Origin: Glycine soja
Taxonomy: Eukaryota; Streptophyta; Magnoliopsida; Fabales; Fabaceae
Length of the DNA: 64,000 nucleotides
Direction: 5' to 3'
NCBI RefSeq assembly: GCF_004193775.1
Contig: NC_041004.1
Coordinates: 806,001 to 870,000, forward strand
The notes below the pieces were generated by a model. The model was not told the origin of the DNA and did no database searches. It saw only the letters and a program-made list of their open reading frames with translations. Made by a program: the position numbers and the translations under genes. Positions 39,682-51,489 of this stretch are shown in pieces (position 1 is the stretch's first letter; each line of letters begins with the position of its first letter).

Positions 39682-40490
39682 TATTAATTTGTAATTATTA
39701 AGAGATTAAATTTGATTAAAATGTCATTTATAGAAGAAAAGAAATATGTAAGGCATTTTTTTTTCAAAACTTGAAAATCTAGCATTATATTTTCTTTACC
39801 AGTAACCTAGCATTATATACTTGTGAATAAGGCGGTGCATATTTGAAAATAAGAGAACTTATAAAGGTGGTGTAATATGTAATTATGCATTTATCTATTT
39901 ATAATATATCAATGTTGAGTTGCAGATTGTGACGTTCCCATTTTTAGATTTCTAAAAATCACAAAATCTTTCACATAAGCATTTTTCCTTATGTGGCAAC
40001 TCCCCTCAATTCACAATTTGTTATATCTTCTTTAATATATAGGTTACTAATGATGATAATATTTAGGAATATAGACAAAAACTAATATCAATTTTTGTAA
40101 ATGTTCTTAACCCTAAACTTACAATTTATTTTGTGAATTTTATTTTATAATTTATTCATTCTTTTGTTTAGTTATTTTTGTTTTCTCTAAATTATACTAC
40201 TATTATACATTTATTTATTTATAAACGTGCGCGGGTTAATGAGTAGTTTGATAAAATTCTAGCCCTCAAGTCACCTGATGTGAATCATCTTATAATTCTA
40301 AGAGTGGACGTGACAGTAGGCAGTGTTTGTTTAAAGCCATACCTCATATCATATGCCTTCAAATTCCATGAAATGAGATGTATGAATCAGTTTGAAGTTG
40401 TTGCACTCATTAACACATGCATGTTTATCTTATGTGAACCTTGCATATTGTAATTGATGATTCAACTCTTAATCCTCTGTTGTTACGAAG
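38000..40490. other. AT-rich spacer, no gene supported
   Basis: Contains a TA run and short frames of low complexity. I see no conserved domain. Confidence 0.5.
39623..39679. repeat. (TA)n microsatellite, near-perfect
   Basis: About 57 bases of TA with one TTTA interruption. Confidence 0.9.
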
Positions 40491-40837
40491 GTAGTGCGCA
40501 GCACCAAATCATGCCTTTAGAGGATAGGAACAGTAATCAGAAGCTACAAATAGCAAGGCCCAATAGACAAATTAAGACTATGTGCTAAATGTGGAACAAC
40601 TTCAAGCAATAATATCCTAACAATAATATCCCTTTATTCTACTAACATCTTCTAGAAGACTCTATATTAACCAATAGTACTGCGCTATTCCTTATTCACG
40701 TGCCTGCTTGCATGACCCTGGTTCCACATTCAGCACATAGTCTTAATTTGTCTATTGGACCTTGCTATTTGTAACTTCTGATTACTGTTTCTATCCTCTA
40801 ATGGCATGATTTGGTGCTGCGCACTACCTTCGTAACA
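40491..40837. mobile_element. Foldback MITE with ~115-bp terminal inverted repeats
   Basis: The first ~116 bases (from TGTTACGAAGGTAGTGCGCA) are the reverse complement of the last ~116 (ending TGCGCACTACCTTCGTAACA) with only a few mismatches. The spacer is ~115 bases and holds no coding frame. The structure is that of a non-autonomous DNA transposon. A transcript would form a long hairpin. No clear target-site duplication is visible. It lies 3' of the U-box kinase gene. Confidence 0.85.
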
Positions 40838-41124
40838 GTGTTGAGATGGTTCATCTTTGAATGATTCATATTAAGATTAGCAGTAGCATTACCACCAACT
40901 GCTAAAGATAACTACATAAGATAGTGTTTATCCATATATACATGATATGCTACCTTGTTACAATAACTGAAGGTAGAAAGAAGCGCACAAATAGAACCTA
41001 AACAACATGATGGCTATACAAAACGTGGTTTACATATTTTAAAGACTGGTATGATAACAAATTCTCCTATAAACTTAATATAAAGAAGTAGAGCTACAAT
41101 TTAATCAAAAAATGAGAAACTTGA

Positions 41125-44100
41125 TCATTGACTTTGAAGCCAGTTCTGGATCGCATGGCGAAGAGCGTGGTTGGGAACAAGATTGTGATGAGCAAGCTTG
41201 GAATTTGTCCTTGGTGAAGTGTCACGACCACTTTCCAGCCATTCGCGTATAGCCTCAGCTTCATAAGTAAAACCATCCGAAGCTACATGTGGATCTTGCA
41301 TGACTTCCTGCAAAGTAGGAAAACAATGAGGGGGAACGAACTTTCTTATATGCTACTCTTTTTTTCTAAATGAAAGCTCTATGGTTCACAGATACAAGGA
41401 TGATGGATTTGGAAAACCTTTGTATAAAGGAAGCTTAAAAAAGTTATGAAATAAAAATCACATTGGGAATAGGCAAGTATGAACTAATACAAAAAGGATA
41501 TAAATGTAGAGTAAACAATATGACATAACAGCCAGCAAAAAATTATCTCACAAAACTTTGATTAAATTTTCGGTTAAATTAGTTTTTTGTCCTCTAATTT
41601 ATTATTTAAGTTCTATTTGATTCTTTATTTTTTGTTTAATTTGATCGTCTAATATTTGAAAGATTCAATTGGATTCTAAGGTCTAAATTAAATTGACAGG
41701 ACTAGGAAATATGTATATTGTAGCCGTTTAAAACCATCACCTTTGGTCTAGTTTAGATGGTAGAACCAAATTGAAAAGATTTTTAAAATTAAAGGATCAA
41801 CTTAAACAAAACAAAAAACTAGAGGACAAAAAAATTAATTTAACTTAAATTTTCTATGTAAATTGGTCATTGAGATGCATATATTGTTTGAACTTTGAAG
41901 AGTTCACTATTCCAAAAGATCCTAAAGCATCTGAGGATACATATTTTGGTTGAGCTGAAACTAAAAATGAAGATAGAAAGAATGAGTTACCAGAAAGATT
42001 GGACAAATAAAATAAGGAGGAGGTTGGCATAGCCTTTGAGAACCCAGTTGAGAGGTGTTTGTGACTACTGAAGAAGCCCTCATTGGTTCCAGTATCCTCC
42101 AAACATCTGAATAAAGTTCTGGCCGGTTCTTCCGATTCATCTCGCAACACCTCAAAGCCAAGCGAATCAGCTCTTCAGCCAGCATAAATGGCCATTCTCC
42201 AGCCAAAGGATCCAAGATGGATTTCAACTTTCCAGCATCTAATGCATATTGCACTTCCTTTATTATTCCCAGGGCTGGTTTCCCAGTCATCAATCTCAAT
42301 AAAATGATTCCAAATGAATAAACATCTGACTTTGGTGTAAGTTCACCAGAAGCAAGGAATTCAGGATCCACATACACAAAAGTTCCCTTTGGAACAGTCC
42401 TCCAAAACTGTGTAGTACTATTACTGGAACTGTCTTGACAAGATAATATACGGCAGATTCCAAAGTCACTGAGCTTGCTAACAAGGTTTGCATCGAGGAG
42501 AATGTTGGCGGGTTTTAAGTCGCCATGCGCTATGCTGTGAGGTTTATTGGAGTGAAGAAAATTGAGAGCAGAACAAAGTTCTGCAGCAATGCAAATTCGA
42601 GTTTGCCATGATAGTGGAGGTGTGTTATCCTTGCGGTTGAGACGATCTTCAAGGCTTCCATTAGGTAAATACTCATACACAAGAGTCCAAGATTCTGTGC
42701 AGGCTCCTATAAGTGTGATAAGATTGGGATGCCTTAACTTGCTCAATACTTCAACCTGATACAAAACCAAAACAGAAAAACGTTATTTGTCCAACAACTT
42801 GTATAACAATTTGTACAACTAACAGAGAGAGAAAGATGAGATATAACAAATGATGTGATAGAGAGAAATCGACACAATGAGTTGTTGCATGAATACCACA
42901 ACTCAAACCAAAATGGGAGTAAAGAATATATTTGTGTCACTACAAAACTGGACTAGATAAGGTCAAAGGACTCAAATTCAAATTCATTTTATAGCTCCAC
43001 ATATAACAACTTACACATTACAACCAACTTTAAGACATTTCATATTATTCAACTAGCCAAAAATTATTATTGCTGACCAAAATAGGATGATGTCCAAAAT
43101 ATCAAGCAAAACTCAATCCATCCTACCTCCTGTTGAAACTCCAAAGGTCCTTGCGTGCTGTCAGGATTCAACATTTTTATAGCCACCTCAGTGTGACGCA
43201 AGACACCTTTAAATATACTTCCATATCCACCTTCTCCAATCTTCTTGGATGGATTGAAGTTACTTGTTGCTTCTTTAATCTCTTGAAAGGAAAAATCTGA
43301 GAAGCAGTGAAGCTCCTGTGTGCTTGATGAGGCTTCCCCTTGTTTTCTCCTAAACTCCTCAGCCTCTCCCACTGCATTATCACGCTGTATTTGCAAATCA
43401 TCTAGCTCATCCTTGTAGTTTTGTAACAGGTCCAAGGAAAATATAATCTTTTGCTTCAACTCCTTTACCATAAGTTCAGTTGATGCAATTTGATTCTCTA
43501 GTGATGAGTTCTGATCTAAGGCAAGTCGGAGTTCCTCATTAACTTTGTCTGTCTGGCTCTTCATATTGTTAAGTTTTTCATTTGCTTTTTCTACTGCTTC
43601 TTCTTGTTCTTTCCTTAGTTTCAGCTCTTCTTTGTACAAGTTTTCAGTGGCTTTAGCCTGCCAATTGGGTGGTTCAAAAAGATTCTAATTAGAATTTATA
43701 TCAACTTGCAATTTCAGCACACGATGAGACAACCTCAAGTGATGCTCATTCATTCAAATGAGCTTAGCATCAGTTAAGATTATAATTAGGTCTGACCAAT
43801 GCTTTACCACTTAGAATTATTTAAAAAACTTGAAAATGGGATACAAACAACTAGAATTAACTAACTATTCACATTATAAACATGATCATCCACACATTGC
43901 AGAAGTAATAAGAACTCAACAAGAGAATAGTTACCCTGTGAATAGCATCAATAGCATCTTTTTCAGCTTTACCGCGCCTAACAGTTTCTTGATATGCATC
44001 ACGCCTAGCATTCGAAGCCTCAGCCATTACTTGTTCAAGTTGATGATAGAGAGCATCATCCATTCCTTCATCCTGCTAGCGTTCCATCACAATTTTAAAA

Positions 44101-46424
44101 TATTATCATAAGGCTCAGAAGTAAGATGCCTTACACATTCTGAAAGAGGATAAAGTATGCATACCAGTACACTAGGAGATGATGAATGATGAAGATCCTT
44201 GTTAATCAGAGAAGGGTCATTCAAAATCAAGTCTAATGCATTCTCACTTCCATCATTAATCAAATTTGGGGTCAATCCTGGTTCAATAGAACTTATGTTT
44301 TTACTGAACTTGCTTGGTGGAGTTAAAAACCCTTCTGAAGAAGAAACAGATTCAAGGCTTCTCATATGTCCATCATTAACAGACCTTACTCTACGAAATA
44401 ACTCTTGAGCTGGATTAGTTAATTTTATCCCATGGTTTTGCCCTTGCAAAATTGATTGGAAACTCAAGTTAGGTGAATGTCCAACTTCAGAGTTTGCCAT
44501 TTGCTGCAACAAAGGAAATTCAACCTCTACATTCCCTCTATTCAAACTGCAATCCCTGAATTGATATAGCACTTATATCAGTACCAAAGATAATATGTTC
44601 AAATACTATTGGGAGAGTACATCAAATCAAAGTTCAAAATAAAATCAAGACACTATCCCTTGTACTTAGAAGTCATCAGTTTTCATAACACAACATACCT
44701 TGTATGTATGAGGTAGCCGTTGCAGATAAACTGTATATGACAAGAAGCTGGAGCTTGTTCACATACATATATAGCTTTCTTAGATCTGAGGGATGTCATC
44801 CTCCTGCAACATCATCCAAGTGGGAGCTCATTGGAAAGATTATAGTGACTCATAACTGATATAGAGATAACAAAATATTCAGGTTACAAATGGTTTATCA
44901 TCAGAATTTATTTATAAAATGAAATACAGTCCAGCAAAGTTACAAATGGATATAAATTTCAAAGGGTTATGAATTTTGCTGTTAAGCCAAAATCCTCAAG
45001 AGGGGAATTAAATCAAAGAGGGAGAGATCAAAGTCAAGCTCCACAGATAAGAATGTTGAGAAATAGTAATTCAAAACAGTGAAAGTATAACATGCTTAAC
45101 AGAAAGCTCCAAGCCCCACACAGATAATATGGCTACGGGTCTGTTTGGGTAAGCTTCTCCAGAAAGACTTTTAGGAGAAGAAAATAAAAAGAAAAAAATG
45201 AAGTGAGTTTCTCTATGAGCTAAAATTAGCTTCTGAATTAGCTAATATGTTAGCTGGCTTCGTACCTTGAATGGTACTTATCAGATGCTGCTCCCATTAC
45301 AAGTTTCTGTATGCCATACCGGGAGATGAGTTCAACAATTCCTTTTTCTATGCAATCCATTTCAATGTGTAGTAGTTTCCTTGCACGAACCTATATCAGA
45401 AAATTATTATTAGTCAAAAACAAAGTAAGTTTACTTTTGAAAAAAAGGTTTGCTAGAAAAACTACCCCCATCCTTTGACAGATAAAAAGGTAAGCATCCA
45501 GAGTCTTGTGCATTTTTAGTCTTTCTCTTTCGTGGTAATCTTGAACTCCCTCCTCTCTCAGCGCACTTGCAGGAAATTTGGCACCCACTGTAAATATCCA
45601 AATGAAGAAGTTAAAGATCATCATGAGAAAATGAAAATCGTACACAGCACAGCAAATTATTTTTACAGCTAAATTCAGTCCTTGAAATTAACTGCTAGAA
45701 AGAATAAATCATACGTCAAATGTTGGATTTGACAAAAGCAGACCTAGAAAACATCATAAGTCATAGCGTAGTTAAATAAATTCTTAACACTAGAATTTAA
45801 ACAAAGGACTGATTATCTTCTGGGCCATTTTGAGTTTCAGTTCAAATCCCCTAGTAATTTCTAAAATAATGGTCATCAAACGAGCAATTCTTGTAAGAGA
45901 AGAATAATGTTCATTGGCACAATCAATTAAAAAGCCTATGATTTGTTAAAAATAAATAAAATTTGTACTAAAAATTATCTTTAACTTTTGATTGATTATG
46001 TCTTCTAGGAATGAGCCACTGACTTTAATTTAGGCAGGTTTAGCCTGTATAAAATTTCAAAAAAAAGAAAAAAGAAAAAAGTATCAAACTATAATCTTAA
46101 TCCGCAAATAAAATTGCATATGCACACAGACACACATGCTGCAAACTTACTCAAGGCCAAGGGGATCATAGGTGCTGGCACGTGAACATGAAGGATGCAA
46201 ATTCTCCTTCCTCCAGAGTTCTGTATTGCCCATATCAGATTTAATTTGCTATCTTTCACATCTTTTGCCACGGCAACATAGATTGTCTCATTAACCATAC
46301 TTGGACTAGGTTCATTTACAATTTCTCTCCTACTAGTCATGATTCCAGGAACCCCAGTATTACGAAGCAAGTTCACAGGATTGACCTGTGGTGGAGTTGC
46401 AGGCATAGGACTCACCACAGCCAT
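41125..46424 (-). CDS. U-box E3 ligase with USP domain and protein kinase, PUB33 class (877 aa, 9 exons)
   Basis: The exons are 46424-46151, 45587-45466, 45390-45266, 44803-44699, 44555-44165, 44072-43935, 43657-43127, 42755-41991 and 41307-41125, all in phase. Residues ~45-205 are a universal-stress-protein-like domain (NETIYVAVAKDV start). A Ser-rich linker follows, then a long coiled coil (~340-490), a protein kinase domain (~520-790) and a C-terminal U-box (~808-877). The kinase has a glycine loop (IGEGGYGSIFKG, 525-536), Lys546 in VAIK, HGDLKPAN (639-646) and DFG (659-661), so catalytic Asp641 is present. The Arg of HRD is Gly, so this is a non-RD kinase. The U-box should recruit an E2 and ubiquitinate substrates chosen or phosphorylated by the kinase, in the cytosol or near the plasma membrane. 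This domain order is specific to plant class PUB32-35/50-53 proteins. Confidence 0.93.
41572..41852. mobile_element. Palindromic MITE in the last intron of the U-box kinase gene
   Basis: TTAAATTAGTTTTTTGTCCT at the left end is matched by the inverted AGAGGACAAAAAAATTAATT at the right end. Inner parts also pair (TTCAATTGGATTC and GGTCTA arms). It has no open frame and lies wholly inside intron 8 (41308-41990). Confidence 0.7.
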
Positions 46425-47011
46425 GCTAAAACAGATGAAAGATGGTTGAAAACAGTTAAGAGACTCTTCTAAAAAGACTCTTTCTTCCTCTTCTGAAGAG
46501 AATTACGTTAAACTGAGAAACTCAACATTCCAATTCAACTTTCTAGCCAACGAAATATAAAAGAATTCAGTTACTAAGAATTTTCTCTCTATTACTAACG
46601 AGGATCAAACAAGAAACAAGGACATTGAAGCACTACAAGAACAAGGTCCATGGCTTATCAATTCATCCGGAATTGTTGTGTCTTTCTGTCTTGTCCTGTT
46701 GATTCTTATCAATTACACACCACATCTCAATCTACCCAAAAACATAATCATCAAAACTTGGTAATCCCAATTACCCAAAACCAAAAAAAATGAATAAAGC
46801 AATAAATAAAATTTCTCAAACTAGCCAAAATTTCTCTCAAGAACTGAAAAAGAAATATAAAAAAAAGCACATCTTTATTCTTTACAAAGCTCTTTCCACT
46901 TGTCTCAATTAAGAGAATTCATAACCAAAATCTCCCCTAGCTGAAATGGAATTCCCACTCAACAAAATATTAAATTAAAAAGCATGAACAAAATATTCAG
47001 CTTTTCTCTAC

Positions 47012-47419
47012 CTAGAAGTGGCACAAACTCAACCTAGGACACTCAAATTTGCAAAAATATGCAACATGTTCATTGTCTATCATCATATAAAAAAAATTCA
47101 TAGGATGATGGAAAGTGATGAAATGAAAAGGAAATGGCCTTATTTTTATATATCTGCAGGTGTTTATCTTGTTGTCTAATAGGAATAGAAAAGGGTGCCG
47201 TTGTCTTGAGCTGATACCATGGTAATGTACAAACAGAAGAGACACCGAAGTAATCATAAATAGAAACACAAAGGAACCTAGGAAATTACAAGAACAACCC
47301 CATGTCCCTACAACTTTTGGCTCATGCACCTTTTTTTCTTCTTCTCCCTCCATGTTCCCTATTCTTGCGAAGTTTCGAAGAAAGAGTTTAGCCACACTAC
47401 TTGGACTTCCAATTTCCAA
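47012..47419 (-). other. Unassigned open frame upstream of the U-box kinase gene
   Basis: A 135-codon frame contains a charged start (MEGEEEKKVHEPKVVG from the second ATG) and one strong membrane segment (FLGSFVFLFMITSVSLLFVH). I do not recognise it. It lies 0.6-1.0 kb before the kinase start codon on the same strand, so it could be a small gene, an upstream frame in the leader, or chance. Confidence 0.2.
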
Positions 47420-48288
47420 TCTTCGGGAATAACGACGGTAACTTCTTGATTCTTAACTTCTCGGCATTGACTCTACAAATTAACATGAAACTTTTCATCG
47501 TGTTTTATCTTCACTCACACGTTTTTTAGTAAATTTTCCACAAGGTCACTTATCGCATAACTACTCTAAACCAAACACGCTTAAGTGTGGAGTTTTATGT
47601 AATAGGCTACGGAAAAGTAGATACATCTAATTGATATAAATAGTACCAATTAATTTTTTTTAAGTCATTTTCAGCTTTACAGTCTCATACTTGCACAACT
47701 TTTAAATCCTTCTCACTTTGGTGTGATTCGATCGGGGTGTTACAACAATTGTAATCTTAATCTATTAAATTAATATGATATATTTGTCACACATTAAAAC
47801 AGGTGTAACTTGGATTGATATCCAATAATAAAAATGGTGCACACTCTTGTGTTATTTTGACATCAAGAAAGAAAAAGGTTAATAACTAAATATAGGTTCA
47901 TAGATGATAATATAACGTGATGAGAAGAAGAAAAAAAAAAAGAAAATGACAATGACATTAAATGTTTGTAATGGAGAAGTGTTTATCTAAGCATCTATCA
48001 TTATTCATCCAATAAATGTGAATATATATATATATAATATTTTACATATGTGATTTATGTGAAAGAAATTTTTAATCTAATAATGAATCTTAAGAAAATA
48101 TTATTCAATTAAAAGTTATAGATGATATAATAGTTGTCAAAATTACACCAGTATAATTTAATTCATTCTAATATATGTGTGTGGGTGTGTGTTATTGTAA
48201 ATGCCTTTGACATGAATTATTTTGAAAGATAAATATTTTATAAGGACTATAAAAAGAAAGCTATATTACAAGTATTGGGAAATGCCCA

Positions 48289-48333
48289 AGTCTCACATCG
48301 GTTGTCTCAATCCCTGGAGTGCAGCTTAAATAT
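48289..48333 (+). promoter_or_regulatory. USE-like plus TATA-like pair (snRNA-type promoter or repeat)
   Basis: AGTCTCACATCG (48289-48300) differs at one base from the plant snRNA upstream element RTCCCACATCG. TTAAATAT follows 25 bases later, a spacing like that of pol III snRNA promoters. The sequence downstream is not U6, U3 or 7SL. The same motif also begins some dispersed legume repeats, so this may be a repeat fragment. Confidence 0.3.
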
Positions 48334-48339
48334 CTGTTG

Positions 48340-48982
48340 GGCAACTTCACTTAATGTCAATTGATTTTAAGATGAAATCTAACAACAAGGACCTAAAGCA
48401 TAATTGATGACCATTCAGCAAAAAAATAACAAACATAATTGATGAAGCTCACATTGATTGGTATCCATTGGGTAATCAAAGTAATCAGATATATAATCAT
48501 TTAAAATGCATCAAAAACAATAAAAAGAATAAAATACCCACATGAATTATATTGGTTCATACAATCTTGGACTACACCAAGTCCCTACACTTTTAGGATT
48601 TGCACCAACAATGGTATTTTTTCTTTCTTGAAATCTCCACAAGCTCCTAGACTCAATATTTTCTAAGCCTTCACAAATTCCCCCTAAGTATTATTTCGAA
48701 AAGTCACTCCAGACTTTGGACCCTCAATAACACTTGCTACTTGATCTTCACAATAATCTATTGTGGTCACTCTCAACCTTTAGAAGAGAATTCTCCTAAT
48801 TATTGTTCTGAGGCTGCCTATCTTAAATGGGTTCTATTTGGAAAGTATCTAATACATCTCACAAGGAAAACCTATCAATAAGATTCCTTTGAGAAGATGT
48901 TTGCAGACTCTTTATGACTAGATAGATTTGACTCTTTAGTTCAAGAGAGACTAGGCTAACGAAGTCTAGTATCAGAAGCTAA

Positions 48983-49037
<55 letters not shown>

Positions 49038-50620
49038 ATGGCTTTTGACCTTTGTCCTCTCTATACTTTTTCCTTTCTAGCAAAGAACTCCAGTTGCACT
49101 TCAATGTCCTTATATAGACCCTTTGAAGATGATTATTGCACCTTGTCTTAGAGGCCAAGGAGATTCATTACTCCTTGTCTTAAGAGGCTTGGAGGCCAAG
49201 GAGATCTACTCTAAGTTGGACCCATCACAAGTTGGTTCCTCGTCCTTCCTTAGTTGGAACAACTTGCACACAACTTTGAATTTTAAATTAATCTGTCGAT
49301 GCCTACTATTGTCAATGATTTATGATTTCTCCTTTCTCCAGCATAGTCATGAGGTTTGTTACTCTTCAAAAAAGTGATTTTTCTACAAAATAGTATTTGA
49401 TCTTTTTATGATTGTTGCAAATGTGAGAGACTCCTTTCTTTTACATGATTGCCTTGATGGTATAGGACTAGCAATTCGAAACTAGTTCTTCTCTTCAAAT
49501 CTAATCATTATCATCAGAATAACTTGTCACGATAGTGCATCAATACACTAGTGAATGATCGATGTTATTCTTCACAACTTTTGGTGTATGTTTCTTGACT
49601 GTGTAAACATGTTTGTCTTCACTATCATCTTCAATAATGCATCTCTTGATAATCTTGTCATGTGTAGTTTCTGATATTTATCCCTTGACTTGGCTACTTC
49701 TAGAATCATATTTCTTGTCATATACAACTTTTATTATCTACACTTTGACATAGAACTCATGATTGTCCTTCTGTTTTTGGTTTTTTACTTTAAGAAGTTA
49801 GACACACTTTAGATTTTAGAAACCTTAGTTGTAGGCCAATGCCTCACACCATCTCCATGATTCTTAACTAAGTCATGTTACTTTGAAAGAACTTAAACAC
49901 TTGGCTTAAAAAGAGATGTACTTAGATTAATCGTTCCATGAAATAGAGTTTGTTTTTGTTGTTTATGATTGGTGTATATGATTATGATAATTGATAGACT
50001 CATAATGATGGTTGATGTATGATGTTGATTTTGATCATGATTCATGATGATGGTTCATGAGTGCCCTTTCTACATGATTCTAATATTATTATCCATTTTC
50101 AAATGTTATGTTCTAAAGATGATATAGAGTTTGAATATGTATCATTTTATTAAGTTATAAATTGTTTTAAGTATGTTTGTTTTCAGTAAGTATTACAACA
50201 TTGTAGCACATGTAGTAATGAATTAATGAATGTGATAATCTCGAATTTTGTGTTTGTAGGAGCATATGATTAGGAGGTGAATCTTTTATTTGGAAGTATA
50301 TATGAGTAGAAGAAAAAAGTGATAAAAAGATAAATCAATAGATATAATGAATAATCTATCTATATGAGATATGTAATTAATAGATATAATAAATAATCTA
50401 GATATATATATATATAAGAAAAAACTTATTCAACCGTTATATAATTACTATAATTTTTCATGATTTATTATTTATGTTATTCATTTTAAAATAAATATGT
50501 GAAACGGTGCATCAATAGGGATACATATAGACTGGTATGATAAAAAATGAAAAAAATATATAATAAAATAAAAATTGAATGAAAGAGAAATCAATAACCC
50601 AATTTCTGATCTCAATAAAG
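48340..50620. other. Spacer, possibly old retroelement sequence
   Basis: Contains less AT-rich patches (48530-48960, 49100-49900) with short internal duplications (GAGGCCAAGGAGAT at 49151 and 49191). No reverse transcriptase, integrase or LTR pair could be read. Confidence 0.4.
48985..49034. repeat. (TA)n microsatellite
   Basis: About 50 bases of uninterrupted TA. Confidence 0.9.
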
Positions 50621-50821
50621 TGTAAGCGGGTGTGGGTTACCAGTAAATTTGAATTGACCTAAATCAACCTAAAAATTTAGATTGGATAATTTTTGTATTT
50701 GAGTCAGACAAGAACTGAATCAATCAAATCCATTGAATTTTGAATTGAGTCATGAGTTTTAATATCTGAATCCACCGATTCATTGACCCGTTAATTTGTA
50801 TTATATTATTATTATTATATG

Positions 50822-50862
<41 letters not shown>

Positions 50863-51488
50863 AATTTTAAAAAATCAAATATTATTGGTTATTGATTACA
50901 TAGACTTATCAATCTGAATTGAGTAAGTATCTATGCATCCTTAACCTTCAAGATCAAAGCCACAAGGGTTTTATTAAGTCACATTAGATGAGTTTCTAAA
51001 AATATTTGGAATATATTTATAAAGAGTAGTCCTCATAATGTCTCATTAATTTTAGCATAAAAAAAAGTGTTTGAAACTCATCTCAGTATATACTTATTGA
51101 AATTCCTTATCTCAAATATAGTATGTTTAATTTTTCATTCTCCATGAATATTGGATAAATACATAGGAAGAGTCAGCAGAATGGAGTGAGATGTGACAGC
51201 ATCATAACAAAATTAATAAAAAATCTAACAAAAAATAATTATGTCTGGTTCATTTAATAAAAAATTTAACTTATAAAAAATATTATGTTTTTTAAAAAAC
51301 AGACAAAATTAAATATTTTAACTCATTTATTTAATTCAATCCAAACCGTTTACATATAAATTAATTTTGGTTGAATTTCATTTTTCTTTCTTAAAAAATC
51401 AACCCAAACCAACCTATCTAAATTTGATTAGATTAAATCATAAATTTCACCCATCCCAATTCAAATAGACCTACTTACATCTCTTCAT
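50621..51488. repeat. Possible TIR element with GTAAGYGGGT / GTAAGTAGGT ends
   Basis: The left end GTGTAAGCGGGTGTGGGTTA and, shortly after, AAATTTGAATTGACC resemble the inverted right end (GATGTAAGTAGGTCTATTTG, then AATTGGGATGGG). The interior is AT-rich, contains a TA microsatellite and has no frame. Confidence 0.4.
50824..50860. repeat. (TA)n microsatellite
   Basis: TA run inside the possible TIR element at 50.6-51.5 kb. Confidence 0.9.
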
Positions 51489-51489
51489 C

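Noticed and set aside
48530..49900. Possible LTR retrotransposon
   Set aside because: No paired LTRs, primer-binding site or pol peptides could be found, so it is left as spacer.
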